A DNA stretch of 64,000 nt from Roseiconus lacunae (GTDB lineage: Bacteria > Planctomycetota > Planctomycetia > Pirellulales > Pirellulaceae). The stretch is from the NCBI RefSeq assembly GCF_008312935.1, contig NZ_VSZO01000001.1, positions 186,001 through 250,000 on the forward strand, given 5' to 3'. Positions 43,596 through 53,607 of the stretch are shown here, piece by piece. Numbering within the stretch: position 1 is the stretch's first letter; the number at the start of each line of letters is the position of its first letter. The notes below the pieces were generated by a model that saw only the letters and a program-made list of their open reading frames with translations, made no database searches and was not told where the DNA came from. The position numbers and the translations under genes are program-made.

Positions 43596-44060
43596 ATGCC
43601 TGTCGATACCGGAGTCTATCGAATGACCGTAACGCAATCGTCCGCCGATACTCTCGGCCGGCTACGCCATGCACCCGCGCGAGAACGCTCGGTCCTCGTT
43701 GCTGATGACAGTCTCACGGTGCTCCGCCTGATCGATCGCACCTTGCGTGAAGCCGGGTACCGCGTCCTATTGGCAGAAGACGGCCGCCAAGCTGTCACGT
43801 GCGCACTCGCTGAACAGCCAGATTTGGTCGTTCTCGACATCAACATGCCCGAACTCGATGGGTATGGAGTTTGTCACGAATTGTTCTCCAATTCCAACTG
43901 GGACAGTAATACCCCGGTGATCTTTTTGACCTGTTCTGACGCTCCGCACCTGACCGTGCTCGGCGAAGAACTGGGAGCTTTTCTGTCCAAGCCGACCGAA
44001 CCCGAGTTGTTGCTCGAGACCGTCGCGATGCTGATCGATCGTAAGGTCACCGCTCAATAG
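43596..44060 (+). CDS. Single-domain response regulator (receiver)
   Basis: 154 residues (145 if started at ATG 43623, MTVTQSSADT). CheY-like receiver: VLVADDSLTVLRLIDRTLR (acidic pair), phospho-acceptor in LVVLDINMPELDGYG, TCSDAPH and conserved Lys in FLSKPTEPE. There is no output domain, so it acts by protein contact or as a phosphate sink. It is the first gene of the co-directional cluster that includes CheW, MCP and CheA-like genes, and the CheA-like kinase is its likely phosphate donor. Confidence 0.88.
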   Translation: MPVDTGVYRMTVTQSSADTLGRLRHAPARERSVLVADDSLTVLRLIDRTLREAGYRVLLAEDGRQAVTCALAEQPDLVVLDINMPELDGYGVCHELFSNSNWDSNTPVIFLTCSDAPHLTVLGEELGAFLSKPTEPELLLETVAMLIDRKVTAQ

Positions 44061-44145
44061 ATCATCCAACAGTACGTAACTGCGAGCGATCGCAGCAACT
44101 GGGATAAATCGATCACCACGCTCGTCGCTCGTTAACGGCCTCTTC

Positions 44146-44358
44146 ATGAATCACCCTACCGCCGCCAACGCCCCTGATGACTTCGAACTGACCGTCGAAA
44201 CCCTCGACGCTTGGGAGCTTGAACTCGATCAGTTTGCGACACAGATCACTCGTCGGCTGAACGACCTCGCCGAACAATGTGGTCCGCAAACGACGACGGA
44301 GGCAACCGATGCGTTTGAAGCGTTACAAGCGTTGCACAATCACTCCGGACAACGGTGA
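44146..44358 (+). CDS. Small acidic protein of the chemosensory cluster
   Basis: 70 residues, acidic, largely helical (VETLDAWELELDQFATQITR, RLNDLAEQC). No domain is recognised. It lies between the receiver and CheW genes in the same direction with gaps of 85 and 97 bases. A role in the signalling complex is only inferred from position. The reading frame is short, and coding status rests on position and amphipathic helical composition. Confidence 0.55.
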   Translation: MNHPTAANAPDDFELTVETLDAWELELDQFATQITRRLNDLAEQCGPQTTTEATDAFEALQALHNHSGQR

Positions 44359-44455
44359 CGGTGTGATCGTGAGCAGGCGTTGAATCGCCTGAGTGCAATA
44401 CGGACGAAACTTTCGCGGTGGTCAGAGCACCATTACACAACACCCCAATAAGACG

Positions 44456-44983
44456 ATGGATAGCGTAATCCCTCAACGATCCCGGATCGAAAACCTCAGC
44501 GACAAGCACTGCGTGTTTTGCTGTGGGGATGCCATCTTTGCAATTCCTGCGACCACGGTCCGCGAAGTCACGATCATGCCAACGATCGCGCGTGTGCCTC
44601 TGAGTCACCCGTCTTTATCAGGGATCGGAAATCTTCGCAGCGAGTTTCTTCCGGTGATCGATCTTGAACCGATCGTCGGTAATCAAGCCCGACGCAAAAC
44701 GACCATCGGTCAATTGATCGTGATCGAAAACCAACTCGGCGATTGGTCAATCGCGATAGATAAGGTGATTGCGATCGACGGAATCGAAACCCACATCGAC
44801 GCCACTCAGCGTAGTGACGAAACCACCAACTTCATGCTCGGAACGGCTACATACCAAGGCAAGGTAATCAGCGTCCTTGACGTCCATGGTTTGCAGCGTA
44901 TCGCCCAACAGACGCTTGAGTCACAGTGGGCAAGTTCTGATTCACCATGGTCGGTTTCGTCCCCGGCCGTTTCAGGAATGTGA
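44456..44983 (+). CDS. cheW: CheW-like coupling protein
   Basis: 175 residues from ATG 44456. One CheW fold: HCVFCCGDAIFAIPATTVRE, PLSHPSLSGIGNLRSEFLPV, IDLEPIVG, VIENQLGDWSIAIDKVIAI, and LGTATYQGKVISVLDVHGL. It links chemoreceptor tips to the CheA-type kinase. The arginine and glycine framework of the domain is normal. It precedes the MCP gene by 72 bases. Family identity is clear; whether it serves motility or another output is not. Confidence 0.88.
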   Translation: MDSVIPQRSRIENLSDKHCVFCCGDAIFAIPATTVREVTIMPTIARVPLSHPSLSGIGNLRSEFLPVIDLEPIVGNQARRKTTIGQLIVIENQLGDWSIAIDKVIAIDGIETHIDATQRSDETTNFMLGTATYQGKVISVLDVHGLQRIAQQTLESQWASSDSPWSVSSPAVSGM

Positions 44984-45055
44984 TCGCGGTAACGATCAAC
45001 ACGAATCGCCGTTCGGCCGAACCAACGAACCACCCCATCGCAACTTAATAAACCA

Positions 45056-46426
45056 ATGAAAACGAATTTCGCCTTTCTGACAAGTCATACCTTAGTGGCC
45101 ATCGTCGCGACTGGTGCGGCGTTCGGAAGCAGCCAACTGGCCAGCGATATACGTTGGGTGGTTGTGCTGGTTTCGGCAGGGATCGCCGCTGTGGTCGCTA
45201 CGGCACTCCTGTCGCACAAGTTTGGGCAAGGGGTTCGGCGTCTGCAAACGATGCTCGTCGAACGTCAACAATCACCGGCATCGAGTGGAATTCGTGAACT
45301 GGACGAATTGGGTGCGACGATCCAGCAAACCGCGCAGCGATATGACGAAGTCGAGGTCACCAGTCGCCAAAATCAACGTGAGCTACAGTCAATGCTTGGT
45401 CGTTTGGCCAATCGTCAAGGCGTCGATTCGGTTGACATGTCTGAGTTTAAAACCGTCCTCAATGGCATGGGGCGATCGCTGAACGAATTGATGGGACAAC
45501 TCGAAAAGGACCTGGTCGAGATCGGGCGTTGCAACTCTGAAATTCATAATCCTAAACAGTCCGAAGCGACCTATCGTACGACCGCATTGCTACAAAACCT
45601 GACGAGTGAAGTCGGTAAGGTCAGTGATCGATGCAACCAACTTCGACAACAGATCGGCAACGCCGAAAAGTCGGTCTCCGCAGCGATCTCCAAGACCAAC
45701 CAACTTGTCGAAGGAATCGGTCGAATCCGTAATTGCAGCGAGACGAGTAAAAAGAAGCTCCGTTCGCTAGGCGATCCCACACGACAGATCGGGAACATCG
45801 TCGGAACGATCACTGACATCGCTGCTCGTACTGAGATGTTGGCACTGAATGCTTCGATTGAATCGATCCGTGCGGGCGAACATGGTCGAGGGTTTGCCGT
45901 GGTTGCCGACGAAGTCCGTAAGCTGGCCGAACAAACCACTCAATCGGCTCGTGAAATCGGTGTCCTTGCGGAGTCACTTGAGCTTCAAACCAATGATTCA
46001 CTCACCGTGCTCGGACGAGAGCAATCGGAAGTCGAGGCCGATATGGCGGTTCTCGAATCGATTCGCATGACGCTCAACGAGCTTTCCGAAGTCACTTCAA
46101 CGGGGCTTCACGTCGCGACGGATCTTTCGCAGCAAGGCGACCAACAACAAAGTCTGGTTCAAGGTCTTGCGGGCGGCATCGACTCGATCGCCAACGCACA
46201 CGAAGCCGATCGAAAACGGGCCGACCATGCGTCCTGGGCGATCAAGTCCCTTGCCAAGACGGCGATTGATTTGGACAGCAATATTCACCGTCTGAGAGGA
46301 TGCACGAATCCGAACCTTGAAATGAGTCCGGCTCAGCGTCGACAGTTGATCGATTTGGCGAATCAGGCGCCCGCGAAGATTTCTGTCGATTCGAATGCCG
46401 GAGAAATTCGGGAGGACGTTTCATGA
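45056..46426 (+). CDS. Methyl-accepting chemotaxis-type receptor without sensor domain
   Basis: 456 residues. Two adjacent N-terminal helices ([16 protein letters not shown] and [19 protein letters not shown]) leave almost no periplasmic part. A coiled HAMP-like region follows, then the signalling hairpin: [59 protein letters not shown]. The receptor core is therefore intact, but the sensory input must be from the membrane, the cytoplasm or a partner. No CheR or CheB is in the cluster, so methylation is uncertain. Its stop overlaps the CheA-like start (ATGA), so the two are translationally coupled. Confidence 0.9.
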   Translation: MKTNFAFLTSHTLVAIVATGAAFGSSQLASDIRWVVVLVSAGIAAVVATALLSHKFGQGVRRLQTMLVERQQSPASSGIRELDELGATIQQTAQRYDEVEVTSRQNQRELQSMLGRLANRQGVDSVDMSEFKTVLNGMGRSLNELMGQLEKDLVEIGRCNSEIHNPKQSEATYRTTALLQNLTSEVGKVSDRCNQLRQQIGNAEKSVSAAISKTNQLVEGIGRIRNCSETSKKKLRSLGDPTRQIGNIVGTITDIAARTEMLALNASIESIRAGEHGRGFAVVADEVRKLAEQTTQSAREIGVLAESLELQTNDSLTVLGREQSEVEADMAVLESIRMTLNELSEVTSTGLHVATDLSQQGDQQQSLVQGLAGGIDSIANAHEADRKRADHASWAIKSLAKTAIDLDSNIHRLRGCTNPNLEMSPAQRRQLIDLANQAPAKISVDSNAGEIREDVS

Positions 46427-49362
46427 GCGAGCATCATTCAAATGCCTTTCCGATGAGCGATTTCCCGGCGTCCACGGAGTCCGACGATCGGCTCACAAGT
46501 TTTTCCGCCGCCGTCGAGCTCCTTGGCGAACTTGGACAAGCCGGGCTGGAAGATGTTGATGACCTGCTGGGTGAAGCCGTTGACCGCTTGGGACAATTGG
46601 CTGATTCGGTGGAATCTTCGTTGTCAGAATTTAATGACGATCATCCCGACGTGATGGATCTCTTGGATTTCGTCATCGAAAGCTGCAACATGATCCGTCA
46701 AGTCGCATTCAATGATGGGCAAGAACCGGACCGTCAGCAACTCGAACTATTACTCGAAGCGGTCGACGTCCGCTTGGAAAGCAGTGATACGATTAGCCAA
46801 CTTTCGACCGAGATCGAAGATGTCGACGCTTGGGGGGATGATTCATCTCCGCTTGAATCAGCCGATGGATCGCCCGATGTTGTCACGCCTTCACGCGAAG
46901 AAATCGCGGCGCTCCTTGGACAGCTGAGCGCCCAAACCCAATCAGACCTGTCATCGGCGGAACAAGCTTCACCGCAACCAACGACAACGAACGAGCCTAT
47001 CGGATCGGTCCCAGTACCTGTATCGCCGACGCCGGCTCCCGAGCCGAAGGAAATGTTCGTCGATCGTCCGGCCGGTTCCGGTGGGGATCCGACTCGAATT
47101 TCCCCACCCGAAATTGACAACGTCCAAGTCGATGAAGAGTTGATGGAAGCGTTCATGGATGACGCGACACGAGGCTTGGAATCGATGGAACAAGCCCTCT
47201 TAGATTTAGAATCGAGCCCTTCGGATCCGGCGATCGTCAAAGCGATCGGTCGAGAACTTCACACCATCAAAGGCGCTTCGGCGAGTATTGGCCTTTCCAA
47301 TTTGGCTTCGTACATCCATGAAGTCGAAGAGTTGATCCGCTATACACAAGACTCCGGAAAACCTGTCACGCCGGAACTCTTACTGCCGCACGTCGACTTG
47401 GTACGCGCACGGGTGGACGGTGAGGATATTCCCCAACTGGCATCCGCGGTCGTTCAACCCTCTCCGGCTCAACAGACCGTCCTCGCCGTGCCGGTTTCGT
47501 CGAACGCCATACCGGCTTCGCCAAACGTAGGGCCGGTAGCAAGCACGCCCGCGGCGAACGCGCCGGGGGCATCCAAAACGACTCGAAAGTCGGCTTCCGG
47601 ATCCGATTCACATGGCGACGACGAAACCGTCCGCGTGAAAGCGTCACAACTGAATCGCTTGATGGATATGTTGAGCGAATTGGTGATGTTGCGGAACCAA
47701 CGCGACACCGAAATCTCGGAACTGAAAGGCATTCATGATGAATTGATTCACAGTGTGACTCGGATTCGAATGCTCAGTCACGAGGGCGAAGCATTGTTGG
47801 CATCGGACAACCTTGCCGATCCGATTCTAGCCGAAGAAGGCGTCTCCTTTTCACACCTCAATGAGGTTGCCAATGACGTCTTGGAATCGGCGCAACGCCT
47901 GCGTGATTGCTACCAACCGGTCGATGATGGCAATCAAGCTGTCTCCCAGTTCATTCGCAACTTCCGTTTAGAACTCGTCCAGCTTCGTCGCACGCCAGTC
48001 TCGGGACTGTTTCGTCGGCTCCATCGTGCGATTAGTGATGCCGCACGAAGCGAACAGAAACAAGTTCGCGTCGAACTGGTTGGCGAAAACACTGGCATCG
48101 AGCGGTCGCTGCAAGAACGGATCTTCGAGCCCCTGCTTCACATCGTTCGCAATTCGGTCAGCCATGGCGTCGAGACACCGACCGATCGCATCGCCGCCGG
48201 CAAAGAAGCTCATGGTGTGGTGAAACTTCATGCCCATGCGGGTCCAGATTTGTTGGTGATCGAAGTCAGCGACGACGGCCGAGGGCTGGACTACGACGCA
48301 ATCCGTCGACGCGGAATCGAACGTGGATTGATCGAAAGCGACAAATCGATCAGTCGAGCCGAGCTTGCCCGACTGATCTTCAATCCTGGATTTTCAACCA
48401 AAGAAACCGCCAGCCAAGTATCTGGCCGTGGTGTCGGCATGGACGTCGTTGCCGCGACACTCGAAAGGATGCGTGGTTGGGTCGAAGTCGAATCGGAAAC
48501 CGGTCGTGGATCGACCATTCGACTTTCACTTCCGTTGCCGTCGATGATTCAGCACGCGATGGTATTTCGTTCGGCGGGACAGCTGTTTGCGTTACCCGCT
48601 CAAGCCGTTCGCAGAACCGGAGAACACGATCGTCAAACATCACCGGTCGATTTAAACGACGTTCTTTCACTTCAAGGAAGCCCCGCGACGATCGTTGAAG
48701 AAGATGAACGGCGCTCGGTCATTGAACTTGTTACCAATGGCTCTTCACTCGACGGAAGCCTCTCGGCCGACTTGGCTTTGTTGGTCGACCGTGTCCTCGG
48801 TCCGGAAGAGGTCGTCGTTCGGCCGATGCCTCCGATGCTTAAGTCGCACCCGCTCTGTATCGGAGCGACTCTCAGCGGGATGGGGGAAACGGTTTTGCTT
48901 CTAGATCCCCGCGGTGTTGCCGAAGCGGCGATCGGGTCGAAACGATTGGTACATCAAATTTCACAGTCATCGATCTCGCCCGCGACGAAGCAACCGAAAG
49001 TTTTGGTGGTCGACGACTCAAAGAGTGCTCGCTTGAAAACCACGCGTGCGTTGCAGAAGTATTCGGTCGAAATCATCCAGGCGGCCGACGGTCAAGCTGC
49101 GATGGAGCTCCTAGCTAAGGACGATTTTGTCACCGTCTTCAGCGACATCGATATGCCTCGAATGAGTGGACTGGAGTTATTGCAAACGATCAAAGCAGAA
49201 CCGCGTCTTGAGGCCATACCGGTCATCGTGATCAGTAGCCGAAGTATCGATACAGCGGGAAAACAAGCACGTGAATACGGAGCTTTGGAGTACCTGCAAA
49301 AACCGTTAGTCCCCGAACGACTCGACGCGATCGTCGCATCGCTCCCATGGGCGAAACCTTGA
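46423..49362 (+). CDS. CheA-type hybrid histidine kinase with C-terminal receiver
   Basis: 979 residues. Residues 20-130 are a helical region of unknown type. A Ser/Thr/Pro linker follows. The Hpt domain (about 237-340) has its phospho-His in [13 protein letters not shown] (His280). Next come the dimerisation region ([19 protein letters not shown]), the HATPase ([49 protein letters not shown]), the CheW-like domain ([20 protein letters not shown]), and a receiver (859-979: [18 protein letters not shown], Asp908 in [11 protein letters not shown], Lys960). It autophosphorylates and signals through its own or free receivers. Its start overlaps the MCP stop. The order of domains is that of FrzE/CheA-REC kinases. 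Confidence 0.93.
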   Translation: MSEHHSNAFPMSDFPASTESDDRLTSFSAAVELLGELGQAGLEDVDDLLGEAVDRLGQLADSVESSLSEFNDDHPDVMDLLDFVIESCNMIRQVAFNDGQEPDRQQLELLLEAVDVRLESSDTISQLSTEIEDVDAWGDDSSPLESADGSPDVVTPSREEIAALLGQLSAQTQSDLSSAEQASPQPTTTNEPIGSVPVPVSPTPAPEPKEMFVDRPAGSGGDPTRISPPEIDNVQVDEELMEAFMDDATRGLESMEQALLDLESSPSDPAIVKAIGRELHTIKGASASIGLSNLASYIHEVEELIRYTQDSGKPVTPELLLPHVDLVRARVDGEDIPQLASAVVQPSPAQQTVLAVPVSSNAIPASPNVGPVASTPAANAPGASKTTRKSASGSDSHGDDETVRVKASQLNRLMDMLSELVMLRNQRDTEISELKGIHDELIHSVTRIRMLSHEGEALLASDNLADPILAEEGVSFSHLNEVANDVLESAQRLRDCYQPVDDGNQAVSQFIRNFRLELVQLRRTPVSGLFRRLHRAISDAARSEQKQVRVELVGENTGIERSLQERIFEPLLHIVRNSVSHGVETPTDRIAAGKEAHGVVKLHAHAGPDLLVIEVSDDGRGLDYDAIRRRGIERGLIESDKSISRAELARLIFNPGFSTKETASQVSGRGVGMDVVAATLERMRGWVEVESETGRGSTIRLSLPLPSMIQHAMVFRSAGQLFALPAQAVRRTGEHDRQTSPVDLNDVLSLQGSPATIVEEDERRSVIELVTNGSSLDGSLSADLALLVDRVLGPEEVVVRPMPPMLKSHPLCIGATLSGMGETVLLLDPRGVAEAAIGSKRLVHQISQSSISPATKQPKVLVVDDSKSARLKTTRALQKYSVEIIQAADGQAAMELLAKDDFVTVFSDIDMPRMSGLELLQTIKAEPRLEAIPVIVISSRSIDTAGKQAREYGALEYLQKPLVPERLDAIVASLPWAKP

Positions 49363-49377
49363 ACCAACGAGTGCCCC

Positions 49378-49403
49378 GCCGATTCGTCGATCGACGAATC
49401 GGC
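49378..49403. promoter_or_regulatory. Perfect 26-bp palindrome in the chemosensory cluster
   Basis: GCCGATTCGTCGA (49378-49390) is followed without spacer by its exact complement TCGACGAATCGGC (49391-49403). It lies 15 bases after the CheA-like stop and 76 bases before the next start. No T-run follows, so it is not a typical terminator. It may be a binding site for a dimeric regulator, an RNA processing hairpin, or an internal promoter operator. Confidence 0.6.
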
Positions 49404-49479
49404 AAGGCAATGACCGACGGACTTCGTGTCCTTTGTTACCAAATCACCGTCTTTTCACAGTCTTTGAGGAATCAGTTTC

Positions 49480-51129
49480 ATGGCCGAAAAAAAAGTCTTG
49501 GTCATCGACGATAGTGCGACCATTCGAAAGCTGGTCGATTCGCACCTCAGCCCTGCCGGTTACGCTGTCACGCTCGCACCAACGGCCGAAGAAGGATTGC
49601 AGCTGGCAGAGGAGATACGCCCAGACCTGATTCTCCTCGATCACCAGCTTCCGGGCACGACAGGATTCGAAGTCTGCCAACAGTTAGCCGCGTCATCGAC
49701 ACTGCAGATGATCCCCGTGGTCGTCAGCTCGACCCTGCGAAAGAAAGCGTATGTGGAATACGCTGACCTGGACAACGTCGTCGATATGTTGCCCAAACCC
49801 TATACAGAGAATTTGCTTAAGACGACAGTCGAGAACGCGATCGAAACCGCGGCGATGATTGTCGAATCACAAAGCAAGGGATCTGCGGTACCTGAAATCA
49901 TCGGCGAAACGGCTGAACCTGATTTTGCCGGGCGATTTAACATCTTTGGTGTCCGCGAAGTCATCGACTTTCTAAACAACGGCAACAAGAAAGGTGTTTT
50001 GGAAATCGAAGCGGAACGTTTGCGTTTGTGGGTGTACCTCGACCGCGGACGTGTTCAAGGAATCAACGCGACGGGACTTCAGCCTGAAGAAACGCAGATG
50101 ATCGTCGATCGCCTGCCCGAATCACTGCAGAATCTCTCGGAAGTCTTACGCCTAACGATCGCCGGGCGTGGCTCGGCAGAATTCGACGGATTCGTTCAGT
50201 TGATGGATAAGCGAGTACTCGATCCGAGACTGACCGCAAAACTATTGCGATTCCAAGCCGCGATGCTAATCGGAATGGTCAAAGATCGCCCGTTGAAAGG
50301 GTTTCAATTCCGCGCCCTCAGCGAATTCCCGTCATTGCAGCGAGACCTTCCACTCGAAATCGGACTGATGGGCATTCTAGTCGAATACGCGTTGAACTGC
50401 GACGCCGACAAGTTGCCTCAGGACGAATCCTCCCTGCGTTATGTACGTCGAGCGATTCGTGGACAAAACCTGGATCGAGCGGGTTTGTCGGCCAAGCATA
50501 TGAAAGTCCTCAATCTATTGAGTGAAGCGAGATCGATCGATGACCTGCAGCAACGTCTGAACTGGGATCGTGAGGAATTACGTCGCGTGCTTTGTGGCTT
50601 CGTTGCCGCGGACGTTCTGGAATGCAAACGGGATGAGAGTGAAGGTAAGTTTGTCGCGTACGAAACGAATTCGATTGTCGCCGCCCAATTGCGTGGTGCT
50701 CTCAAGCAAACGGACGGACCGTTTGTCGGCAAGGTTGTCCGCGACACACTGACGTTGCAACTGCTTGTCAAACGGACCCAGCCTGACGCGGTGTTTTTCG
50801 CAGTCGACACGCCACAAAGTTGTGACGCGATCCGCGACGGTTACACATCGGCTGCCGAAACCTTCACGAACGCCCGAAAAATCGTACTCGCGCCGGCACA
50901 AGTCATTGATGACCCCAACGTACCTTGGGAACGATTGTTGGGCTTTGTACCAGATCGTTTGATTAAAACACCTTATAAGTACGAAACACTGATCGAGACG
51001 ATGCGTCAATTGGATGCGATTCCGATCGCTCGCTCGGAAAACGCCTCCGACAGTCCTGCCCCCGGGATCGCGGCTGCCACTGCCGTCGGACCCAACCACG
51101 CTAATCCAGAAATCGAGGCCCTTTCATGA
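49480..51129 (+). CDS. Receiver plus PATAN (DUF4388)-type response regulator
   Basis: 549 residues. The receiver at 1-125 is intact (VLVIDDSATIRKLVDSHL, LILLDHQLPGTTGFE, LPKPYT). A PATAN/DUF4388-like domain follows (FNIFGVREVIDFLNNGNKKG, VLEIEAERLRLWVYLDRGRV), found in planctomycete and cyanobacterial (PilG/PatA-type) regulators. The rest is mixed helix and sheet without a known domain, about 300-530. It is not a DNA-binding regulator as far as I can see. A GAGG element lies about 10 bases upstream of ATG 49480. Its stop overlaps the start of the FHA-like gene (ATGA). Confidence 0.85.
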   Translation: MAEKKVLVIDDSATIRKLVDSHLSPAGYAVTLAPTAEEGLQLAEEIRPDLILLDHQLPGTTGFEVCQQLAASSTLQMIPVVVSSTLRKKAYVEYADLDNVVDMLPKPYTENLLKTTVENAIETAAMIVESQSKGSAVPEIIGETAEPDFAGRFNIFGVREVIDFLNNGNKKGVLEIEAERLRLWVYLDRGRVQGINATGLQPEETQMIVDRLPESLQNLSEVLRLTIAGRGSAEFDGFVQLMDKRVLDPRLTAKLLRFQAAMLIGMVKDRPLKGFQFRALSEFPSLQRDLPLEIGLMGILVEYALNCDADKLPQDESSLRYVRRAIRGQNLDRAGLSAKHMKVLNLLSEARSIDDLQQRLNWDREELRRVLCGFVAADVLECKRDESEGKFVAYETNSIVAAQLRGALKQTDGPFVGKVVRDTLTLQLLVKRTQPDAVFFAVDTPQSCDAIRDGYTSAAETFTNARKIVLAPAQVIDDPNVPWERLLGFVPDRLIKTPYKYETLIETMRQLDAIPIARSENASDSPAPGIAAATAVGPNHANPEIEALS

Positions 51130-52658
51130 GCCGATCTACTTCTCCTACCGTCTCGTCATTTTTCCTGACCATTCATCGCCCAGGAAAATCCTCGCTCCAA
51201 CACCAGCTCGAAGAAGGACGCAGCGTCTTCCTGGGGCGGGGGCCGTCGTGTGGCATTCACGTCGATGGTGACGGAGTCGCTGAAATCCATTGTTTGATCG
51301 ATGTCGAAGACGATGTTGTTTCTGTCCAAGACTGGGCGTCCGACGCGGGGACAGTCATCGACGGTAACAAAATCGAAGACAAGACCGAAATGAAGGTAGG
51401 TGATTCGATCGTTCTCGGAAGCGTCCGCGTTGAATTGGGTGGTGGAAAAGCAAAACCGGCGCCGCGTGAACCGGATTTGATCGAAGAAACGACACCTGTA
51501 GAAGCTCCGGCCAAAAACGCGGTGGCGACCGATTCTATCGACGCGAGCTTCGGCACAGACGTTACCTTGGGATCGATCGAACCAGCCTTCGATCAAGAAC
51601 ACGATGCATCCGATTTGGATGAGTCGATTGGCCAAGAAGACGACGTGATTGCCGCGATGCCAATTCTAGAGGATCTTTCGGCACCGGAACCTTCCGAGCC
51701 AGCGTCTTCGACATCGTTTGGTTCTGCATTTAGCGATCCAACACAGGCCTTGGACCAGGACCTGGACTGGGATCCGTCGGAGCTCGATGATGAAGAAGTG
51801 GATCCTGAAGTTGTTGCACTCCTACGATCCGAGATCGAAGACCTGCGAATCCAACTCGCCGAACGAGACGAGCAACTGGCCGCGTATTCTGGAACCGAGG
51901 GTTTCGCCGACCAACCGCCACGGATTGATTCCGACGACGTTGATTTCGGATCCCCCAACCTTGCCGATCGAGTGGACGAGCTTTTGGCCGAACTCGAAGA
52001 ACACGACGACCGTGTTGCCACCTTGCAAGAATTGCTCCAAACGGCAGAGGTTCAAAACCAAGCTGAGCACGAAGAACGCGCTTGTCTTGAAACTTGGGTC
52101 AGCGAAATCGAGCAACGGATCGGTCAACGTGAGTCGGAATTCCAAGCCGAACAGGATGCTTTGCGGCAACGCTTGGACGACACCTGCGAAGAACGCAACA
52201 AATTACAGCAGATGCTCCATGCGGCCAAGCAACGAATCGGCGGCAAAAGTGTCGAAGAAACACTGGATGATGAAACGCTCAAAGAATTACAGCGTCGCAA
52301 CGCGGATCTCCACTCACAGCTAGACGAAGCGAACAAGCAGGTCGCGGGTTTAAAGCGACAAGTCGAGCGTCTAAAGAGCGAAGATCCCGAGTCCGTGCAG
52401 TCGCTTCGAGCGGAACTGGCCAAAGAGAAAGCCGACGTTTCGCGGATGCGTTTTCAGTTGTCCAAACAACTCGAAGAAATTGGCAACGTTCCCGTTGCCA
52501 AAGACCAGCCTGATCGCGAGTTCGCCTTCAAATTGAAGACTCTGCGGGAGCACCTCCGGGAGATTCATGAAGAGGAGAAGGCCGATCGTGATCAGAAAGG
52601 GGATTCGCTATTCGGACGAATTTCGAATCTTTGGAAACGTGTTGACGACCAATATTGA
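51126..52658 (+). CDS. FHA-like domain with long coiled coil
   Basis: 510 residues. The N-terminal 110 residues resemble an FHA domain (GRSVFLGRGPSCGIHVDGDG, then VAEIHCLIDVEDD and ASDAGTVIDGNKIED), but the Ser of the Ser-x-x-His motif and the Asn-Gly turn are changed, so phosphopeptide binding may be weakened. An acidic stretch follows, then about 270 residues of coiled coil (LRSEIEDLRIQLAERDEQL; LQQMLHAAKQRIGGKSVEE; DLHSQLDEANKQVAGLKRQV). It is probably a scaffold. ATGA overlap with the upstream receiver-PATAN gene shows translational coupling, and 20 bases separate it from the next gene. Confidence 0.82.
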   Translation: MSRSTSPTVSSFFLTIHRPGKSSLQHQLEEGRSVFLGRGPSCGIHVDGDGVAEIHCLIDVEDDVVSVQDWASDAGTVIDGNKIEDKTEMKVGDSIVLGSVRVELGGGKAKPAPREPDLIEETTPVEAPAKNAVATDSIDASFGTDVTLGSIEPAFDQEHDASDLDESIGQEDDVIAAMPILEDLSAPEPSEPASSTSFGSAFSDPTQALDQDLDWDPSELDDEEVDPEVVALLRSEIEDLRIQLAERDEQLAAYSGTEGFADQPPRIDSDDVDFGSPNLADRVDELLAELEEHDDRVATLQELLQTAEVQNQAEHEERACLETWVSEIEQRIGQRESEFQAEQDALRQRLDDTCEERNKLQQMLHAAKQRIGGKSVEETLDDETLKELQRRNADLHSQLDEANKQVAGLKRQVERLKSEDPESVQSLRAELAKEKADVSRMRFQLSKQLEEIGNVPVAKDQPDREFAFKLKTLREHLREIHEEEKADRDQKGDSLFGRISNLWKRVDDQY

Positions 52659-52678
52659 TCTCTGAATTCGGAACTGTC

Positions 52679-53587
52679 ATGTCGACGTCCAATGATCCCT
52701 TTGCGTCTGTATTTGCGGGATCTCCTTCCTACGAAGTTGATCCCGTCCAGACGGCTTTTCCATCGACCGGTCCGTCACACGATGAACCTGCCGTACCCCC
52801 GCAGCAGACGGCGCCACAAAACCAGCCGGTGGCACATGATGTCGAGTCATTGCGTTCGATTTCCTATGAGGTCGAACAATTTACTCGGCAATGGTTCACT
52901 CGTATCCGTCGTGTCATCAACCGGTCGGCTCAATTGCTTGAGCGAGAGTCGCTGCTTGCCGGTGCGATCGCCAAATTAGATCAACAGAAATCCGAATGGA
53001 GTCGCCGAACGGCAGAGCGCGAACTCGCGTTACGCGATCAAGCTAAACAATTGACCGCTGCTTGGATGGAAGTCGAAGCAGAACGAAGGAAATCACTACA
53101 GGGAGGTCGCATGGCGGCTCCCATGGGCGCGATGCCGATGGGCACAGCCGGCCCGGTGGTACGCACGGCAAGCCCACCGGTTTCGGTGTCTCCCCCGAGC
53201 CCTACCACAATCACGGGCCCCACCACAATCACGAACGCCACCTCACCGGGGACGACCGCCGAGGCGACGCCTTCGGTTCATTTGGCCGATCGGGATGCCG
53301 AACAAACAATCGCCCCTTCTGATCGTTCGCCGACGACGGTCGGTCACACTGCGCATCAGTCGCATCAGCCACCTCCGATTTCGTCTCCAACTGGGGCCGG
53401 GAACGCGGCCAGCAGAAGTGGCGTCCCACCGGTTGCCAATCGTCCGATTCTTCCGACATCAAACTCGTCGATTGACGATGAAGGATTGAGCGAGCAAGAA
53501 CGTTGCGAGGCCGATGCCCAGTCCCGTCAGAGAATTGAAGAGTTCAAGCGTATGCAACGCGCCCTCCGTTTCAACCGTCAACGATAA
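52679..53587 (+). CDS. Pro/Thr-rich coiled-coil protein of the cluster
   Basis: 302 residues from ATG 52679 (MSTSNDPFASVFAGSPSYEV); the frame is open from 52655 by TTG. A coiled region at about 60-140 (VEQFTRQWFTRIRRVINRSA and WSRRTAERELALRDQAKQL) is followed by a Pro/Ser/Thr-rich disordered part and a short charged helix (DEGLSEQERCEADAQSRQRI) at the end. No family is recognised. It lies tightly between the FHA-like gene and the SUMF1-like gene (20-base gaps on both sides), so it belongs to the same transcript. Function by position: accessory or scaffold. Confidence 0.65.
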   Translation: MSTSNDPFASVFAGSPSYEVDPVQTAFPSTGPSHDEPAVPPQQTAPQNQPVAHDVESLRSISYEVEQFTRQWFTRIRRVINRSAQLLERESLLAGAIAKLDQQKSEWSRRTAERELALRDQAKQLTAAWMEVEAERRKSLQGGRMAAPMGAMPMGTAGPVVRTASPPVSVSPPSPTTITGPTTITNATSPGTTAEATPSVHLADRDAEQTIAPSDRSPTTVGHTAHQSHQPPPISSPTGAGNAASRSGVPPVANRPILPTSNSSIDDEGLSEQERCEADAQSRQRIEEFKRMQRALRFNRQR

Positions 53588-53607
53588 GCGTCCGTCGGAG
53601 AACCCCC

